From Prevotellaceae bacterium (lineage in GTDB: Bacteria; Bacteroidota; Bacteroidia; Bacteroidales; UBA932), in NCBI GenBank assembly GCA_031255755.1, contig JAIRRX010000047.1, positions 1 to 52,155 on the forward strand: DNA of 52,155 nucleotides. The letters run 5' to 3'. The notes below the pieces were generated by a model, which was not told the origin of the DNA, made no database searches, and was given only the letters and a program-made list of their open reading frames with translations. A program made the translations under genes and the position numbers. This document shows positions 48,992 to 52,155 of the stretch, piece after piece; the stretch's first letter is position 1; the number at the start of each line of letters is the position of its first letter.

Positions 48992-49086
48992 CAAAGTAAT
49001 TTGTGTAATACGCTAATGGGTTAGGTTAGCGTTGTTGTCATACTTCATAATGATGGGGTTGTTACGTGTAACAGCCCTAATTTTTT
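48992..49086 (+). ncRNA. Candidate small RNA (weak promoter, hairpin, strong terminator)
   Basis: No plus-strand ORF; TTTG (48954-48957) N21 TAACTTTA (48979-48986); hairpin CGCTAA/TTAGCG (49011-49031); terminator at 49056-49086. Confidence 0.35.
49056..49086 (+). terminator. Intrinsic terminator without an upstream plus-strand ORF
   Basis: GGGTTGTTAC-GT-GTAACAGCCC (one G-U) followed by TAATTTTTT. Confidence 0.7.
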
Positions 49087-49241
49087 ATCACAAGTGAGAT
49101 AAATATTTTATCACAAATCTTATTCAAAATTCATGCAGGAATAAATTTTTATAAAAAAAACATCTAAAAATATCATTTATTTACATTTTTTTAATACCTT
49201 TGCATTATTAAAAACTTGTATTAATATGTAATTTTATAGCT

Positions 49242-49621
49242 ATGGAAAATAAACACGTAACGCCAATACCGCCGGAAGTTCTGGCTCAGGCGCAAAAGAA
49301 AATTAACGAAGCAATAGAATTGCTTGCTCCGTACATGTTGCCGCTTACACCAACAGAACGGCGCAATTTACCTAAAATGGGAGACAAAACGCTGAGTTTT
49401 GTTGAAAAGGCTCATGAATATTCGCATCATTATCCGGCACTGTGTCCATCGTATATTAATATTGAAGAGTTTGACACAGATGTAACTGACGCCACAGGGC
49501 TGCGCTTGTGTTTTACAGCGCCGTAAAAGCCGCCGCCGCACAGGATATTCCGGGAGCAAAGGAAGTTTATAACGACCTGAAAACCCGATTCCCACGAGTT
49601 AAGAGAAAAAAAGCAGAATAA
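49242..49621 (+). pseudogene. Conserved Bacteroidetes hypothetical protein with out-of-frame internal deletion
   Basis: Frame 1: MENKHVTPIPPEVLAQAQKKINEAIELLAPYMLPLTPTERRNLPKMGDKTLSFVEKAHEYS...DATG. Then in the -1 frame: AALVFYSAVKAAAAQDIPGAKEVYNDLKTRFPRVKRKKAE*. Confidence 0.55.
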
Positions 49622-49669
49622 GTTGTTTTCATTTTTTTGTTTTTTTGTTAATAGATGTCTTTTATTCCG

Positions 49670-49707
49670 CTCCCCGATTCTGTAAAAAGTTTCGGGGAGT
49701 TTTTTTA
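49670..49707 (+). terminator. Intrinsic terminator
   Basis: CTCCCCGA...TCGGGGAG followed by TTTTTTT. Confidence 0.75.
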
Positions 49708-49942
49708 TTGCAGAGCCGCAAAACATGCCGCAAAAGTGCAAAATTCTACTGTCTGCACACAGTCATTTTTGTTTTGAATAAATAATTTCTCGCTTTTAAT
49801 GATGATTTTGATGCTTTTAGCGAGAAATTATATGTTACGCGAGATACATTTTATAAATAAACATCTATTTTTGCATCGTAATAAAAAAATTGTACCTTTA
49901 TATCGTCAAATTATAAAAACATAATTAATAATCAAATCAAAT

Positions 49943-51253
49943 ATGAAAAAATATCTTGATATTTTCAAAAACAAATGGGTAAAATTCGGCATTGTTTCGG
50001 TTTTATATATCCTTTTTGTAATATGGCTTCGCAGTCCGTTATGGCTTTTAGGCTTAGCAGTCGTTTATGATATTTATATCAGCAAAAAAATAAAATGGGC
50101 GTTCTGGAAAGACAAAAACGGCGAGGCAAAAGGCTGGCGCAGTTGGGTAGATGCAATAATTTTTGCGGTTGTTGTAGTAACTTTTATAAGAATGTTTTTC
50201 TTTGAAGCGTTTACCATTCCGACTGGTTCTATGGAAAAGTCGCTGCTGATAGGCGATTATCTGTTTGTTGATAAAATAACTTACGGTCCCAAAATCCCCA
50301 ACACTCCGCTTTCCTTTCCGCTTGTGCATAATGTATTACCGCTTACGCAAATCACAAAATCATATCTTGAATGGATAAAACTGGATTATAAACGCCTTGC
50401 AGGTTTGCGCACAGTCAAACGCGACGATGTTGTAGTTTTCAATTTTCCGCACGGCGATACTGTTCTGATTGCCGACCCTACCGGTGATTTTTACGACTGG
50501 CGGCGTAATTCAGGTAAAAATTATACGCTCAAAAAAACCGAATATGTAGTTAGACCTGTTGATAAAAAAGATCATTACGTAAAGCGATGTGTCGCGATTC
50601 ACGGCGATACTTTGCAGATAATCGACGGCGATGTTTATGTCAACGGCAATAAACAGCAAGATATTCCGCAAAAACAGTACAGATACAGGCTCCAAACAGA
50701 CAGCAGACCCATAACCAATAAGATATGGAACGATATGAATATTTCGATAAGCGACCGTCAGAATCCTTTTGCAGGAATTCCACTTACATACGAAAACTTT
50801 GAGAAAATAAGCAGCATGCAAAACGTTATAAACATTGAACGGGTGAAATATTCTCCCGACCCTTCACTGTTTCCGTTTGATAATCGCCATAATTGGGATA
50901 TTGATAATTATGGTCCTGTCTGGATTCCTGAAAAAGGCGTTGAAATAAAACTTACACTTGCTAATCTTCCGTTTTACAGTCGAATTATAGATATATATGA
51001 AAATAACGATTTAATGGTAAAAGATGGCGAAATTTTTATCAACGGCGAAAAAACAGACAGTTATACTTTCAAAATGAATTACTACTGGATGATGGGAGAC
51101 AACAGACATAACTCTCTTGACTCGCGCTATTGGGGCTACGTTCCCGAAGACCACGTCGTGGGCAGACCGGCTATTATATGGTTCTCAACAGACCCGGAAA
51201 AATCATTCCCAAAAAACATACGATGGAACAGACTGTTCAAAAGAATAAAATAA
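49943..51253 (+). CDS. lepB: Signal peptidase I (S26A)
   Basis: Catalytic Ser region IPTGSMEKSLLIGDYLFVDK, Lys region HYVKRCVAIHGDTLQI, box E MGDNRHNSLDSRYWGYVPEDHVVGRP. Confidence 0.95.
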   Translation: MKKYLDIFKNKWVKFGIVSVLYILFVIWLRSPLWLLGLAVVYDIYISKKIKWAFWKDKNGEAKGWRSWVDAIIFAVVVVTFIRMFFFEAFTIPTGSMEKSLLIGDYLFVDKITYGPKIPNTPLSFPLVHNVLPLTQITKSYLEWIKLDYKRLAGLRTVKRDDVVVFNFPHGDTVLIADPTGDFYDWRRNSGKNYTLKKTEYVVRPVDKKDHYVKRCVAIHGDTLQIIDGDVYVNGNKQQDIPQKQYRYRLQTDSRPITNKIWNDMNISISDRQNPFAGIPLTYENFEKISSMQNVINIERVKYSPDPSLFPFDNRHNWDIDNYGPVWIPEKGVEIKLTLANLPFYSRIIDIYENNDLMVKDGEIFINGEKTDSYTFKMNYYWMMGDNRHNSLDSRYWGYVPEDHVVGRPAIIWFSTDPEKSFPKNIRWNRLFKRIK

Positions 51254-51274
51254 CGAAATACAAATTATAATTAC

Positions 51275-52155
51275 ATGAAACATATTCTGATAACAGTATT
51301 GATTATATCCGCTGTTTACGTTCAAAAATCTGCGGCATGCACATCTGCAATAATTACAGGCAAGGCAACGCAGGATGGTCGTCCGCTGATGTGGAAACAC
51401 CGCGACACAGGAACAGAAAACAGCAGAACGGTTTATGTGCGTGGCGCAAAATATTCGTACATCGGCTTAGTCAACAGCAACGACCAGAAAGATGAAGAAA
51501 TATGGGCAGGTACTAACAGCGCAGGGTTCTGTATTATGAACACCGCATCATATAATATGAAAGACCTGAACGATACAACAAAAATACAGGACAGAGAAGG
51601 AATAGTCATGCGCATGGCTCTCGAATGTTGCGCTACGGTCGGCGATTTTGAACGTTTCCTTGATACCATAACGAAACCTGTCGGAATCGAAGCCAATTTC
51701 GGAGTAATAGATGCCTTCGGCGGCGCGGCATATTATGAAACAAACAATTTCTCATATAATAAATACGATGTCAACGACCCTGAAATCGCTCCAAATAACT
51801 ATATCATCAGAACAAACTATTCATATTCCGGACACGAAGATAAAGGCATGGGATATATCAGACATGAAAATGCAAAATATCTCTTTGAAAATCGCCAAAA
51901 CGAAAAGTTTACAGCGGAATGGCTTATATCGTCTGCTTCACGGTCGTACTATCATTCGCTCTTAAATCACGACCTGCAAACAGTAATGCCTCAGTACGCA
52001 ATCGATCAGGATTACATTCCGCGTAAAAGTTCGGCGTCATCTACTGTTTTTCAGGGAGTGCGCCATAACGAACCGCCGGAACGTACAACAATGTGGACAG
52101 TGATAGGATTTCCGCCGTGTTCTGTTGTTGTGCCTCTTTGGGTAAAAGGCGGCGA
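51275..52155 (+). CDS. C45-like Ntn-hydrolase (acyl-CoA:6-APA acyltransferase / carcinine-hydrolase-like), 3' truncated by window edge
   Basis: Open frame from ATG 51275 to window end, absent from ORF track: MKHILITVLIISAVYVQKSAACTSAIITGKATQDGRPLMWKHRDTGTENSRTVYVRGAKYSYIGLVNS...; a Cys directly after the signal peptide fits an Ntn nucleophile. Confidence 0.75.
   Translation, partial: MKHILITVLIISAVYVQKSAACTSAIITGKATQDGRPLMWKHRDTGTENSRTVYVRGAKYSYIGLVNSNDQKDEEIWAGTNSAGFCIMNTASYNMKDLNDTTKIQDREGIVMRMALECCATVGDFERFLDTITKPVGIEANFGVIDAFGGAAYYETNNFSYNKYDVNDPEIAPNNYIIRTNYSYSGHEDKGMGYIRHENAKYLFENRQNEKFTAEWLISSASRSYYHSLLNHDLQTVMPQYAIDQDYIPRKSSASSTVFQGVRHNEPPERTTMWTVIGFPPCSVVVPLWVKGG

Noticed and set aside
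49943-51253. Long insertion between Ser and Lys catalytic regions of LepB as a novel fusion
   Set aside because: Enlarged signal peptidase I proteins are, to my knowledge, common in Bacteroidetes; all catalytic boxes are in order.

Overview
AT-rich chromosomal segment from a member of the Bacteroidetes (probably Bacteroidales). Support: conserved Bacteroidetes gene clusters (MoxR/Bat operon, NAD kinase-DUF6089-UppS-BamA-OmpH-OmpH, plsX-fabH-rpmF-YceD) and promoters of the TTTG-N19-TAnnTTTG type. About 35 convincing protein genes are present: IspD, M13 peptidase, TonB, Bat aerotolerance operon, LpxB, XseB, ManA, RelA/SpoT, a MacAB-TolC-like exporter, FabH/PlsX/L32, PdxJ, NadK, UppS, BamA, two tandem OmpH/Skp proteins, biotin-dependent carboxyltransferase genes, an MFS transporter, LepB, and a 3'-truncated C45-type Ntn hydrolase that the ORF track missed. 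There are three tRNAs (Leu-CAA, Ser-UGA, Arg-CCU). No CRISPR array, prophage, IS element or rRNA was seen. Points worth a second look: (i) a divergent carboxyltransferase locus resembling a 5S/12S/1.3S transcarboxylase set, in which the 5S-like protein carries a biotinyl-like domain lacking the biotin-accepting lysine; (ii) two ORF-less intergenic units that look like small RNA genes, the better one (~33.43-33.58 kb) having a consensus promoter, long hairpin and terminator; (iii) an Lrp/AsnC gene broken or frameshifted at an A7 run that is also an A-AAA-AAA slippery site; (iv) a decayed HigA-like antitoxin remnant; (v) a small gene with an out-of-frame internal deletion; (vi) a RelA/SpoT protein with a degenerate HD hydrolase motif; (vii) an intergenic palindromic REP/MITE-like element. 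All family calls are from reading the sequence; no database search was run.
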